Positions 54,323 to 62,730 of a DNA stretch of 64,000 nucleotides are shown here, piece by piece (within the stretch, counting starts at the first letter, position 1; the number at the start of each line of letters is the position of its first letter). The DNA comes from Uliginosibacterium sp. 31-16. Its GTDB lineage: Bacteria > Pseudomonadota > Gammaproteobacteria > Burkholderiales > Rhodocyclaceae. The notes below the pieces were generated by a model. That model was not told where the DNA came from and did not search any database. It was given only the letters and a program-made list of their open reading frames with translations. The stretch spans positions 124,001 through 188,000 of the forward strand of contig NZ_JAVALZ010000004.1 of NCBI RefSeq assembly GCF_030730865.1, in the 5' to 3' direction. A program made the translations under genes and the position numbers.

Positions 54323-55117
54323 ATGCGCCAATACCTAGACCTGATGCAGCACGTGCTCGAATACGGACACGACAAGACCGATCGCACCGGCACCGGCACC
54401 CGCTCGGTTTTCGGCTGGCAGATGCGCTTCAATCTGGCGGACGGCTTTCCCATGCTGACGACCAAGAAACTGCATCAAAAATCGATCATTCATGAATTGC
54501 TGTGGTTCCTGCAGGGCGACACCAACATTGGCTATCTCAAGGAAAACGGCGTTTCAATCTGGAATGAGTGGGCTGACGAGAATGGAGAACTGGGGCCTGT
54601 ATACGGCAAACAATGGCGCCGCTGGGAAGCCCCGGATGGACGGGTAATAGACCAGATCAGCCAGTTGGTAGAGGGGCTCAGGAAAAATCCGGATTCCCGT
54701 CGCCATCTGGTCAGCGCGTGGAACCCTGCCGACGTGGACCGCATGGCTCTGCCGCCGTGCCATGCCTTGTTCCAGTTTTATGTAGCGAACGGTCGACTTT
54801 CCTGCCAGCTCTACCAGCGCAGTGCCGACATTTTCCTCGGCGTGCCTTTCAATATCGCCAGCTACGCATTGCTTACCCTGATGGTCGCCCAGGTCTGCGG
54901 CTATGAACCCGGCGATTTCGTGCACACCCTCGGCGACGCACATCTGTATTCGAACCATCTGGACCAGGCTCGCCTGCAGCTCACTCGCGAACCGCGCCCT
55001 CTGCCCACACTGAAGATCAACCCGGAGGTGAAGGATCTGTTCGCCTTCCGCTTCGAGGACTTCACACTGGAAGGCTACGACCCGCACCCGCACATCGCAG
55101 CAAAGGTCGCCGTTTGA
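54323..55117 (+). CDS. thyA: Thymidylate synthase
   Basis: Folate-dependent dUMP methylation, 264 residues. Typical blocks: [20 protein letters not shown] at the start, the [18 protein letters not shown] segment, active-site Cys in [33 protein letters not shown] and a C-terminus of the usual [10 protein letters not shown] form. AAGG lies 7 bases before the ATG. Its stop overlaps the folA start (TGATG), so both enzymes, which share the folate cycle, are co-translated. Confidence 0.98.
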   Translation: MRQYLDLMQHVLEYGHDKTDRTGTGTRSVFGWQMRFNLADGFPMLTTKKLHQKSIIHELLWFLQGDTNIGYLKENGVSIWNEWADENGELGPVYGKQWRRWEAPDGRVIDQISQLVEGLRKNPDSRRHLVSAWNPADVDRMALPPCHALFQFYVANGRLSCQLYQRSADIFLGVPFNIASYALLTLMVAQVCGYEPGDFVHTLGDAHLYSNHLDQARLQLTREPRPLPTLKINPEVKDLFAFRFEDFTLEGYDPHPHIAAKVAV

Positions 55118-55614
55118 TGACATCTCCGGAAGTAGCGATCATTGTCGCCCGGGCCCGCAATGGCGTGATCGGTCGCGACAACACCCTGCCCTGGCGCCTG
55201 CGCGACGATCTGCTGCAATTCAAGCGGCGCACGCTGGGCTGCCCGATCATCATGGGCCGCAAGACCTGGGAATCTCTCCCGGGGATACTGCCTGGCCGAC
55301 CGCACGTGGTCATCAGCCGGCAGCCGGATTACCGTGCCGAGGGGGCAGCCGTGGTGCCTTCACTGGATGCTGCGCTCGCCGCTTGCAAGGGCGCCGAGCG
55401 CGTCTTCATCATCGGCGGTGCGCAGATCTACACAGAGGCGCTCAAGCGCGCCGACGTGCTGTGGATCAGCGAGATCAACGCCGAAATCGCAGGTGATGCG
55501 CATTTCCCGGATTTCGACCCGACACGTTTCCGCGAAACCAGCCGCGAACATTTCGCGGCATCTGAAACCAATCAATATCCGTTTGATGTGGTTGAGTACC
55601 GGCGAGAGCGCTGA
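55117..55614 (+). CDS. folA: Dihydrofolate reductase
   Basis: Regenerates tetrahydrofolate used up by ThyA; target of trimethoprim. The 165-residue protein has VAIIVARARNGVIGRDNTLP then WRLRDDLLQFKRRTLG, the cofactor-binding IIMGRKTWESLP and IIGGAQIYTEAL motifs. The ATG at 55117 overlaps the thyA stop; an in-frame TTG just before is ignored. The stop codon TGA (55612-55614) is also the first three bases of an interspersed repeat unit. Confidence 0.97.
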   Translation: MTSPEVAIIVARARNGVIGRDNTLPWRLRDDLLQFKRRTLGCPIIMGRKTWESLPGILPGRPHVVISRQPDYRAEGAAVVPSLDAALAACKGAERVFIIGGAQIYTEALKRADVLWISEINAEIAGDAHFPDFDPTRFRETSREHFAASETNQYPFDVVEYRRER

Positions 55615-55730
55615 AGACCCGCATAGGGCGTATCTCTCCAGCCAGCCTGCCTGAAGAACGGCGCTACACGCGGGCCTCCAGCCATGCCGCCTGGAGAGCA
55701 AGCATGCACGCGCCTTTGCAGACAGGCATG
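55612..55730. repeat. Interspersed repeat cluster after folA: two forward units and a reverse unit
   Basis: Forward units 55612-55651 (TGAAGACCCGCATAGGGCGT...) and 55652-55691 (TGAAGAACGGCGCTACACGC...) are exactly 40 bases each, in tandem. A reverse unit (55681-55720) overlaps the second and ends in TTTGCA, followed by a core-like GACAGGCATG. Arms CTCCAG and CTGGAG form a hairpin. The first unit starts on the folA stop codon. Confidence 0.66.
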
Positions 55731-55756
55731 AAAAAGGCGGCAAACGCCGCCTTTTT
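55731..55756. terminator. Bidirectional terminator between folA and phoU
   Basis: Perfect 11-base inverted repeat AAAAAGGCGGC / GCCGCCTTTTT with an AAAC loop, placed between convergent folA and phoU, directly after the repeat cluster. Confidence 0.93.
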
Positions 55757-55774
55757 ATCGAGCCCCGCCTCGCT

Positions 55775-56482
55775 TCAGCTTTCCGGGTAGCCGACTTCCT
55801 TCATCACTTCACTCACTCCGATGTGGCGCACATCACGACCGCGCACCAGGAAGATGGTGTATTCGGCGATATTCTTGGCGTGGTCGCCAATCCGCTCCAG
55901 CGCCTTGGCGGCAAACAGAATGTCGATCCCGCGCGAAATGGTCCGCGGGTCTTCCATCATGTAGGTGATCAATTGCCGCATCACGGCCTTGAACTCGCTG
56001 TCGAGTTCGCGATCTTCCTTCACCACTTCAGCCGCCGCATCAACATCCAGCCTGGCCAACCCATCCAGAGCCTTGCGCAACTGGTCGACCGCCAGACTCC
56101 CCAAGTGCTTGAGCTGCACCCGCGGGCGCCCTGCAGGCTCATTCTGATGCAACGACCGCGCAACCTTGGCAATCTTCTTGGCTTCGTCGCCAATGCGCTC
56201 AAGATCGTTCACCGCCTTTGAGACGCTGATGATTGAACGCAAATCCTTGGCTGCAGGCTGACGCCGGGCAATGATCTGGGCACACGCCTCATCCAGCTCG
56301 ACCTCCAGCGCGTTGACCCGTTTGTCATTGTCAATCACACGCTCGATCAAGGCTGCATCCCCCTCCAGCAACCCTTCCATCGCCTTGACCACCTGCTGCT
56401 CTACATATCCACCCATCTGCAGAACACGGGTACGCATGTCATCCAGCTCGACGTCGTACTGGCGTACGGTATGTTCACTCAT
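55775..56482 (-). CDS. phoU: Phosphate signalling protein PhoU
   Basis: 235-residue regulator that links the Pst phosphate transporter to PhoR. Two PhoU three-helix repeats are visible: VLQMGGYVEQQVVKAMEGLL ... RIGDEAKKIAKVARSL, and the second one with LERIGDHAKNIAEYTIFLVR. The pst genes and phoBR are not adjacent. ATG at 56482 is chosen because GGAG lies 6 bases before it; an ATG at 56503 would add seven residues. Ends next to a bidirectional terminator. Confidence 0.95.
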   Translation of the reverse strand: MSEHTVRQYDVELDDMRTRVLQMGGYVEQQVVKAMEGLLEGDAALIERVIDNDKRVNALEVELDEACAQIIARRQPAAKDLRSIISVSKAVNDLERIGDEAKKIAKVARSLHQNEPAGRPRVQLKHLGSLAVDQLRKALDGLARLDVDAAAEVVKEDRELDSEFKAVMRQLITYMMEDPRTISRGIDILFAAKALERIGDHAKNIAEYTIFLVRGRDVRHIGVSEVMKEVGYPES

Positions 56483-56545
56483 GTCAATCTCCGATTCTTT
56501 CAAGCAGCACCCGGCATCATCGCGCCGTCGTGTGACAACCGTATT

Positions 56546-57208
56546 TCAATTCCGCTCAAATGTCAGCACGCCGCCAGCCGTTCCCAGAAGCAGGATATCG
56601 GCCGGCCTTCTGGCAAACAGCCCGTTGGTCACAACGCCAACGATCTGATTGATCTCGGCCTCCAGTCGTACCGGCTCTGCAATTGCCAGATCATGTACGT
56701 CCAGAATGATGTTGCCGTTATCCGTCAACACGCCTTCCCGCCAGACGGGACGCCCCCCCAGCGCAGCCAGCGCACGCGACACCTGCGCACGCGCCAAGGG
56801 AATGACCTCTACGGGCAAGGGAAACTTGCCCAGTACGGCCACCTTCTTGGAGCCATCGGCAATACAGACAAATTTCCGGGCCACGGCAGCCACGATTTTC
56901 TCACGGGTCAGGGCGGCCCCTCCCCCTTTGATCATGGCAAAACCGGCATCCACTTCATCAGCGCCATCCACATACACGGGCAGACTTTCAACGTCATTCA
57001 GATCGAACAACGGGATGCCATGCGCCAACAGACGGGCGGCACTCGCTTCGGAGCTGGCCACCGCCCCCTTGATCCGGTCGCGCATGCCAGCCAGACCATC
57101 AATGAAGAAATTTGCGGTCGATCCGGTGCCGACACCAATAATTTCTCCTTCGGGTACGTACTTCAGTGCAGCGTCAGCCACCAATTGTTTCAATGAGTTT
57201 TGGTCCAT
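56546..57208 (-). CDS. rpiA: Ribose-5-phosphate isomerase A
   Basis: Interconverts ribose 5-phosphate and ribulose 5-phosphate. The 220-residue protein has [14 protein letters not shown] near the N-terminus, then [40 protein letters not shown] and the C-terminal [20 protein letters not shown] block. Length typical. It lies 63 bases upstream of the phoU start on the same strand, and its start is divergent from the YidB-like gene. Confidence 0.97.
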   Translation of the reverse strand: MDQNSLKQLVADAALKYVPEGEIIGVGTGSTANFFIDGLAGMRDRIKGAVASSEASAARLLAHGIPLFDLNDVESLPVYVDGADEVDAGFAMIKGGGAALTREKIVAAVARKFVCIADGSKKVAVLGKFPLPVEVIPLARAQVSRALAALGGRPVWREGVLTDNGNIILDVHDLAIAEPVRLEAEINQIVGVVTNGLFARRPADILLLGTAGGVLTFERN

Positions 57209-57280
57209 GATTCAGGTACACGCAGTCGGTATGCCGTGCATTGTAGTGGAGCCTGTCGGATTGCAGCGCTCTCGCTTGGT

Positions 57281-57300
57281 TTTCCTGCCTAAACAGGAAA
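57281..57300. promoter_or_regulatory. Inverted repeat just before the YidB-like gene
   Basis: TTTCCTG / CAGGAAA with a 6-base loop, directly upstream of the GGAG ribosome site (57302-57305). It could form a small mRNA hairpin near the start or be an operator. Confidence 0.35.
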
Positions 57301-57313
57301 TGGAGATCTAAAA

Positions 57314-57727
57314 ATGGGCCTTTTTGACCAACTCGCAGGACAAGTCCTCAATTCACTGGGCAGCAGCAGCCAGGCAAACAGCAGCCCCCCCTTGATGCAG
57401 ATCGCAGCCAACCTGCTCGAAAGCCAGGGAGGACTGGATGGACTGATCGCCAAGCTGCAACAAGGGGGGCTCGCCGAACAAGCTGCGTCCTGGGTCGGCA
57501 CCGGGCATAATCAGGCGGTCAATGGCGGGCAGCTCGCCGACGCACTGGGCCAAGGCACCCTGACACAGCTGGCCAGCCAATTCGGTATTTCAGATGAACA
57601 GGCTTCCAGTGGTCTTGCCCAGATGCTGCCTCAACTGATTGATCAGCTAACGCCCAATGGCAATACCGCAAACGCTGGCGATTTGCTCGGTTCTGTTCTG
57701 GGCAGCTTTTTGAACAACAAGACCTGA
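57314..57727 (+). CDS. YidB family (DUF937-like) protein
   Basis: 137-residue protein with the YidB pattern: MGLFDQLAGQVLNSLGSSSQ at the start, LESQGGLDGLIAKLQQGGL in the centre, ASWVGTGHNQAVNGGQLADA and LASQFGISDEQASSGLAQML in the second half, ending with GDLLGSVLGSFLNNK. Function is unknown; homologues are broadly distributed. GGAG lies 8 bases before the ATG. A single-gene unit with a perfect bidirectional terminator after it. Confidence 0.88.
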   Translation: MGLFDQLAGQVLNSLGSSSQANSSPPLMQIAANLLESQGGLDGLIAKLQQGGLAEQAASWVGTGHNQAVNGGQLADALGQGTLTQLASQFGISDEQASSGLAQMLPQLIDQLTPNGNTANAGDLLGSVLGSFLNNKT

Positions 57728-57737
57728 GGCAGACACA

Positions 57738-57769
57738 TGAAAAGCGCGAACCAAAGTTCGCGCTTTTCA
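57738..57769. terminator. Bidirectional terminator between YidB-like gene and thiolase
   Basis: Perfect 14-base inverted repeat (TGAAAAGCGCGAAC and complement) with a CAAA loop, placed between the convergent genes. Confidence 0.95.
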
Positions 57770-57780
57770 TTACATCCACA

Positions 57781-58956
57781 TCAGCGCTCAACCGTCAGCG
57801 CAACCCCCATCCCGCCTCCAATACACAGAGTCGCAAGCCCCTTCCTGGCATCACGCTTCTGCATTTCGTGCAACAGCGTCACCAGAATGCGACATCCCGA
57901 AGCACCGATCGGATGACCGATGGCGATTGCACCACCATTGACATTGATCTTGCTGACGTCCCAACCCAGCTCCTTGTTGACCGCGAGCGCCTGCGAGGCA
58001 AATGCCTCATTGCCTTCTACAAGATCCAGATCCTCGGCAGTCCAGCCAGCCTTTTTCAAAGCCAGGCGCGTCGCGGGCGCCGGACCAATCCCCATGATGG
58101 CGGGGTCCACCGCAGCAGAAGCAAAGGATTTGATCGTCGCCAGAACCGGCAACCCCATTTCTCGCGCTTTGGCCTCACTCATCAGCATCACGGCAGCAGC
58201 ACCATCATTGATGCCGGAAGCATTCCCTGCTGTTACGGTCCCGGCTTTGTCAAACGCCGGGCGCAACGCCGCCATCTGCTCAAGAGTTGCACCGGGCTTG
58301 ATGAACTCATCAGTATCGAAAACCGTATCACCCTTCTTGCTGGGGATCACCACCGGCACGATCTCATCCTTGAAACGACCGGATTTCTGCGCAGCCTCGG
58401 CCTTGTTCTGCGAGCCGACCGAAAAGACATCCTGCTCTTCGCGTGATATCGCGTATTTTTTGGCGAGATTTTCCGCCGTCACACCCATGTGATAGTTGTT
58501 ATAAATATCCCACAAACCATCATTGACCATGGTGTCGACAAGTTTGGCATCGCCCATGCGAAAGCCATCGCGCGAACCATTCAGCACGTGCGGGCTGGCC
58601 GACATGTTCTCCTGTCCACCAGCGATGACGATTTCCGCGTCACCACACTGAATCGCCTGTGCCGCCAGCATCACCGCCTTCAGGCCAGAACCACACACCT
58701 TGTTGATGGTCATGGCGGGCACGGTTTCCGGCAGGCCGGCACGGATCACCGCCTGACGCGCAGGATTCTGACCCAGCCCGGCAGTCAATACCTGGCCAAG
58801 AATCACATCGCTGATCTGGTCCGGAGCGACTCCCGTCCTGGCCAGTAAAGCACGAATCACCGTCGCCCCGAGTTCAGCCGCAGGAACCTTCGCCAGCGAA
58901 CCGCCAAATTTACCGACCGCTGTACGCACTGCCGCCACGATCACAATCTTGTCCAT
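57781..58956 (-). CDS. Acetyl-CoA C-acetyltransferase (thiolase)
   Basis: 391-residue biosynthetic-type thiolase. The nucleophile Cys is in [19 protein letters not shown], the His in [20 protein letters not shown], and the second Cys in [18 protein letters not shown]. Such enzymes make acetoacetyl-CoA for polyhydroxybutyrate (PhaA) or act in fatty acid breakdown (AtoB); no phaB or phaC is adjacent. ATG at 58956 is chosen (AGGAG 6 bases upstream of the second of two adjacent ATG codons). Stands alone with terminators on both sides. Confidence 0.94.
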   Translation of the reverse strand: MDKIVIVAAVRTAVGKFGGSLAKVPAAELGATVIRALLARTGVAPDQISDVILGQVLTAGLGQNPARQAVIRAGLPETVPAMTINKVCGSGLKAVMLAAQAIQCGDAEIVIAGGQENMSASPHVLNGSRDGFRMGDAKLVDTMVNDGLWDIYNNYHMGVTAENLAKKYAISREEQDVFSVGSQNKAEAAQKSGRFKDEIVPVVIPSKKGDTVFDTDEFIKPGATLEQMAALRPAFDKAGTVTAGNASGINDGAAAVMLMSEAKAREMGLPVLATIKSFASAAVDPAIMGIGPAPATRLALKKAGWTAEDLDLVEGNEAFASQALAVNKELGWDVSKINVNGGAIAIGHPIGASGCRILVTLLHEMQKRDARKGLATLCIGGGMGVALTVER

Positions 58957-59140
58957 CATGAACTCCTGAAAGGTTGAAAACCATCTGGTTGCGCTGCCGA
59001 TTCTTTTGCCGGGCGACTCTCTGCCACGCACAAGGCCCATGCATCCCTGCTCTTGCGGTCTGTGCGCAAATACTACTGCGCCAGTATTGCGCCCGTTCTG
59101 AACCTACCCCCTAGGGTGTGTTCACCAGGCATGAGGTACG

Positions 59141-59173
59141 AAAAAAAGGGCCGCCCGCAGGCAGCCCTTTTCC
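59141..59173 (-). terminator. Terminator of the pyruvate dehydrogenase operon
   Basis: Stem AAAAGGGCTGCC / GGCGGCCCTTTT (one mismatch) with a TGCG loop, then a run of seven T on the minus strand, 25 bases after the lpdA stop. Confidence 0.92.
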
Positions 59174-59197
59174 AGACAGCAAAACAGCCTGGTTGGC

Positions 59198-60976
59198 TTA
59201 CTTCTTTTTCTGCGGAGGCAGATCCGTGCACGCGCCTTCGAACACCTCTGCCGCCATGCCGATCGATTCACCCAATGTCGGGTGCGGGTGGATGGTCTTG
59301 CCGATATCCACCGGATCGCAACCCATTTCAATCGCCAGGGTGATTTCACCGATCATGTCGCCAGCATTCGGACCAACGATGCCGCCACCGATGATGCGAT
59401 GGGTCTCCTCATCGAAAATCAGCTTGGTGAAACCGTAGTCACAGCCGTTGGCAATTGCGCGGCCCGAAGCGGCCCACGGGAACTTGCCGACGCCGATCTT
59501 GCGACCGGTTGCCTTGGCTTCGATTTCGGTCACGCCCACCCAGGCTACTTCCGGCTCGGTGTAGGCCACGCCCGGAATCACCGAGGCGTCGAAGTAGGAC
59601 TTCTGCCCTGCCGCAACTTCGGCCGCCACATGCGCCTCGTGCACGCCCTTGTGTGCCAACATGGGCTGACCCACGATGTCACCGATGGCGAAAATGTGCG
59701 AGACGTTGGTGCGCTGCTGCTTGTCGACCTGGATGAAGCCACGGTCCGTAACGAGCACGCCAGCTTTTTCGGCCGAGATTTTCTTGCCGTTCGGGCTGCG
59801 CCCCACGGCCACCAGCACCATGTCGTACTTCTGTTCGTCAGCCGGCGCCTGATCACCGTCGAACTTGACCAGCACGCCATCCGGACGGCAGGTCACGCCC
59901 ACGGTGCGGGTCTTGAGCATGATCTTGTCGAAGCGATGCAGGTTCTGTTTCTCCCACACCTTGACGAGATCGCGGTCAGCGCCCGGCATCAGGCCATCGC
60001 CCATTTCGACCACGTCGATGCGCGCACCGAGGGCCGAATAAACGGTCGCCATTTCCAGACCAATGATGCCGCCACCGATGACCAGCATGCGCTTCGGAAC
60101 CGAGCGCAGTTCCAGCGCACCGGTGGAGTCCACGATGCGCGGATCTTCCGGAATGAAGGGCAGCTTCACCACCGAGGAACCGGCGGCAATGATGCACTTC
60201 TGGAACTTGATGACTTTCTTCTCGCCCGTCGCGTCCTGGCCTTCACCGGCCGTTACGCTGACTTCCACGTGGTTCGCGTCGATGAAATTGCCATAACCGC
60301 GCACGACTTCGACCTTGCGCGCCTTGGCCATGCCGGACAAGCCACCGGTCAGCTTGCCGATGACCTTTTCCTTGTGCGCACGCAGACGATTCAGGTCAAC
60401 CTTGGTCTCGCCGAAGGACACGCCCACATCCGAGAAATGGGAGGCTTCTTCGAGCACCGAAGCGACGTGCAACAAAGCTTTGGACGGAATGCAACCGACA
60501 TTCAGACACACGCCGCCCAGCGTTGCATAACGTTCGACCAGCACGGTCTGCATGCCCAGATCAGCGGAGCGGAAAGCAGCTGAATAGCCGCCAGGACCGG
60601 CGCCAAGCACGAGCATTTCACACTCGATGTCCGCCTTGCCGGTAAAACTGCCAGCCGCCACTGGAGCAGCTGAGGCGGCCGCGGGAGCGGGTGCCGCAGC
60701 AGCGGGCTTCGGCGCTTCAGCCGCTGCGCCGCCAGAGATGGCATCCAGCATCAGCAGCACGCTGCCTTCGGAAACGCGATCACCGACCTTCACCGATACC
60801 GACTTCACCACGCCAGCGGCCGGCGAAGGCACATCGAGCGTGGCCTTGTCAGACTCCAGGGTTGCAAGGCTGTCTTCGGCACTGACGGTGTCACCCGGTT
60901 TGACGAACAGCTCGATAATGGGAATGTCCTTGAAATCCCCGATATCGGGGACTTTCACTTCAATCAATTGGCTCAT
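59198..60976 (-). CDS. lpdA: Dihydrolipoyl dehydrogenase with N-terminal lipoyl domain (E3 of pyruvate dehydrogenase)
   Basis: 592-residue flavoprotein that reoxidises dihydrolipoamide. An N-terminal lipoyl domain (IEVKVPDIGDFKDIPIIELF; ATLESDKATLDVPSP with the lipoylated Lys) and an Ala/Pro linker precede the FAD domain (ECEMLVLGAGPGGYSAAFRS) with the redox disulfide in GGVCLNVGCIPSKALLH, and the NAD and interface domains (HPHPTLGESIGM with the catalytic His). The lipoyl-domain fusion is a recognised betaproteobacterial/Neisseria form. It starts 15 bases after aceF. Confidence 0.96.
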   Translation of the reverse strand: MSQLIEVKVPDIGDFKDIPIIELFVKPGDTVSAEDSLATLESDKATLDVPSPAAGVVKSVSVKVGDRVSEGSVLLMLDAISGGAAAEAPKPAAAAPAPAAASAAPVAAGSFTGKADIECEMLVLGAGPGGYSAAFRSADLGMQTVLVERYATLGGVCLNVGCIPSKALLHVASVLEEASHFSDVGVSFGETKVDLNRLRAHKEKVIGKLTGGLSGMAKARKVEVVRGYGNFIDANHVEVSVTAGEGQDATGEKKVIKFQKCIIAAGSSVVKLPFIPEDPRIVDSTGALELRSVPKRMLVIGGGIIGLEMATVYSALGARIDVVEMGDGLMPGADRDLVKVWEKQNLHRFDKIMLKTRTVGVTCRPDGVLVKFDGDQAPADEQKYDMVLVAVGRSPNGKKISAEKAGVLVTDRGFIQVDKQQRTNVSHIFAIGDIVGQPMLAHKGVHEAHVAAEVAAGQKSYFDASVIPGVAYTEPEVAWVGVTEIEAKATGRKIGVGKFPWAASGRAIANGCDYGFTKLIFDEETHRIIGGGIVGPNAGDMIGEITLAIEMGCDPVDIGKTIHPHPTLGESIGMAAEVFEGACTDLPPQKKK

Positions 60977-60991
60977 CGTTCAGTCCTCGCC

Positions 60992-62647
60992 TCAGAGCAG
61001 CACACGGCGGAAATCTTGCAGCACGCCGGCGAAGTAAGCATTGAAACGTGCGGCGGCGGCGCCGTCGATCACGCGGTGATCCCAAGACAGCGACAGCGGC
61101 AGCATCAGGCGCGGCGCGAACTGCTTACCGTCCCACACCGGGCGGATTTGTGATTTGCACACGCCCATGATCGCCACTTCCGGCGCATTGATGATCGGCG
61201 TGAAGTACACGCCGCCAATGCCACCCAGCGAGCTGATGGAGAAACAACCGCCCTGCATCTGATCGGGTTTGAGCTTGCCGTCACGCGCGAGCTTGGCCAG
61301 ATCGCCCATTTCCTTGGCAATCTCGATCACGCCCTTCTTGTCGGCATCACGAATGACCGGCACGACCAGACCATTCGGGGTATCGGCAGCGAAACCGATG
61401 TGGAAGTATTTCTTCAGCACCAGATTGTCGCCGTCGAGCGAGGCATTGAATTCGGGAAATTTCTTCAGCGCCGCCACGGCTGCCTTGATCATGAAGGCCA
61501 GCATGGTGAGCTTGGCGCCGGACTTCTCCAGCTCCTTGTTCATCTGCACGCGGAAGGCTTCCAGTTCGGTGATGTCCGCGTCATCGTGGTTGGTGACGTG
61601 CGGAATAACCACCCAGTTGCGGTGCAGGTTGGCACCGGAAATTTTCTTGATGCGCGACAGCGGCTGGGTTTCGATGCCGCCGAACTTGCTGAAGTCGACC
61701 TTCGGCCAAGGCAGCAGATTGAGGCCGCCCACACCCGAGCCTGCGGCAGGCGCGGAACCTGCCGGCGCCAACGCGCCGGACGACACCTGCGCAAGGATGC
61801 CCTTGACGAAGTTCTGCACGTCATCCTGCAGGATGCGGCCCTTCGGACCCGTTGCGGCGACCTTGGTGATATCCACGCCCAGTTCGCGTGCGAAACGGCG
61901 CACGCCGGGGCTGGCATGGGACTGAGCGGCGGAGGCCGTCGCCACAGGGCCTGCAGCCAGGGCGCCCGTAGACGCAGGCGCAGCGGGCGTCGGCGCGGCA
62001 GTTGCCGTAACAGCGGCCACTGGCGCGGCTGCCGGGGCTGCAGCTGCGACCGAAGCCGGCGAAGCCGCGGTGGCGGCCCCCTCCAGAATCGCCAGCACGG
62101 CACCTTCGGCCACGCGCTGCCCGACCTTGACCAGCACTTCCTTGACCACGCCGGCAGCCGAACTCGGCACTTCCATGGTGGCCTTGTCGGACTCCAGGGT
62201 CGCGACCGGCGCATCGACGGCGATGGTGTCGCCGACCTTGATGAAGAGCTCGATAACCGGCACGTCCTTGAAGTCACCGATGTCCGGCACCTTCAGTTCG
62301 ATGCGCCCCACAGCGGCGGGCGCGGCAACCGGTGCAGCTGCGACAGGCGCAGCAACGGGAGCCGGCGCGGCAACTGCCGGGGCAGGCGCTGGCGCAGCGG
62401 CGACGCCAGCGGCTTCCAGCACAACCACCACGGCGCCTTCGCCAACACGCTCACCAATCTTGACCTTGACTTCCTTGACCACGCCGGCGGCCGAGGACGG
62501 CACTTCCATGGTGGCTTTGTCCGACTCCAGGGTCAGCAACGGGTCGTCCAGCTTGACCGTATCGCCGACTTTGACGAACACCTCGATAACCGGCACATCC
62601 TTGAAGTCACCGATATCGGGGACTTTCACTTCAATGAGTTGACTCAT
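60992..62647 (-). CDS. aceF: Pyruvate dehydrogenase E2 (dihydrolipoamide acetyltransferase)
   Basis: 551-residue core of the complex. Two lipoyl domains (each with the ESDKATMEVPSSAAG motif) are joined by Ala/Pro-rich linkers, then an E3-binding domain (ASPGVRRFARELGVDITKVA) and the catalytic domain with LSLSWDHRVIDGAAAARFNA near the C-terminus. The start at 62647 is set by GGAG 6 bases before ATG and by the MSQLIEVKVPDIGDFKD beginning; the 15-residue upstream extension is not conserved. Between aceE and lpdA. Confidence 0.97.
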   Translation of the reverse strand: MSQLIEVKVPDIGDFKDVPVIEVFVKVGDTVKLDDPLLTLESDKATMEVPSSAAGVVKEVKVKIGERVGEGAVVVVLEAAGVAAAPAPAPAVAAPAPVAAPVAAAPVAAPAAVGRIELKVPDIGDFKDVPVIELFIKVGDTIAVDAPVATLESDKATMEVPSSAAGVVKEVLVKVGQRVAEGAVLAILEGAATAASPASVAAAAPAAAPVAAVTATAAPTPAAPASTGALAAGPVATASAAQSHASPGVRRFARELGVDITKVAATGPKGRILQDDVQNFVKGILAQVSSGALAPAGSAPAAGSGVGGLNLLPWPKVDFSKFGGIETQPLSRIKKISGANLHRNWVVIPHVTNHDDADITELEAFRVQMNKELEKSGAKLTMLAFMIKAAVAALKKFPEFNASLDGDNLVLKKYFHIGFAADTPNGLVVPVIRDADKKGVIEIAKEMGDLAKLARDGKLKPDQMQGGCFSISSLGGIGGVYFTPIINAPEVAIMGVCKSQIRPVWDGKQFAPRLMLPLSLSWDHRVIDGAAAARFNAYFAGVLQDFRRVLL

Positions 62648-62730
62648 TCTTTTCTCCGCGGGAAGGAGGAAAAGCGAAGAGGGAAGGGGCAAACTGCTTC
62701 GCCCTTCCCGCCTCGCGCTTCACCTATTCA

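Noticed and set aside
59282-60583. Plus-strand open frame of about 430 codons
   Set aside because: Antisense to lpdA, without motif or start signal.
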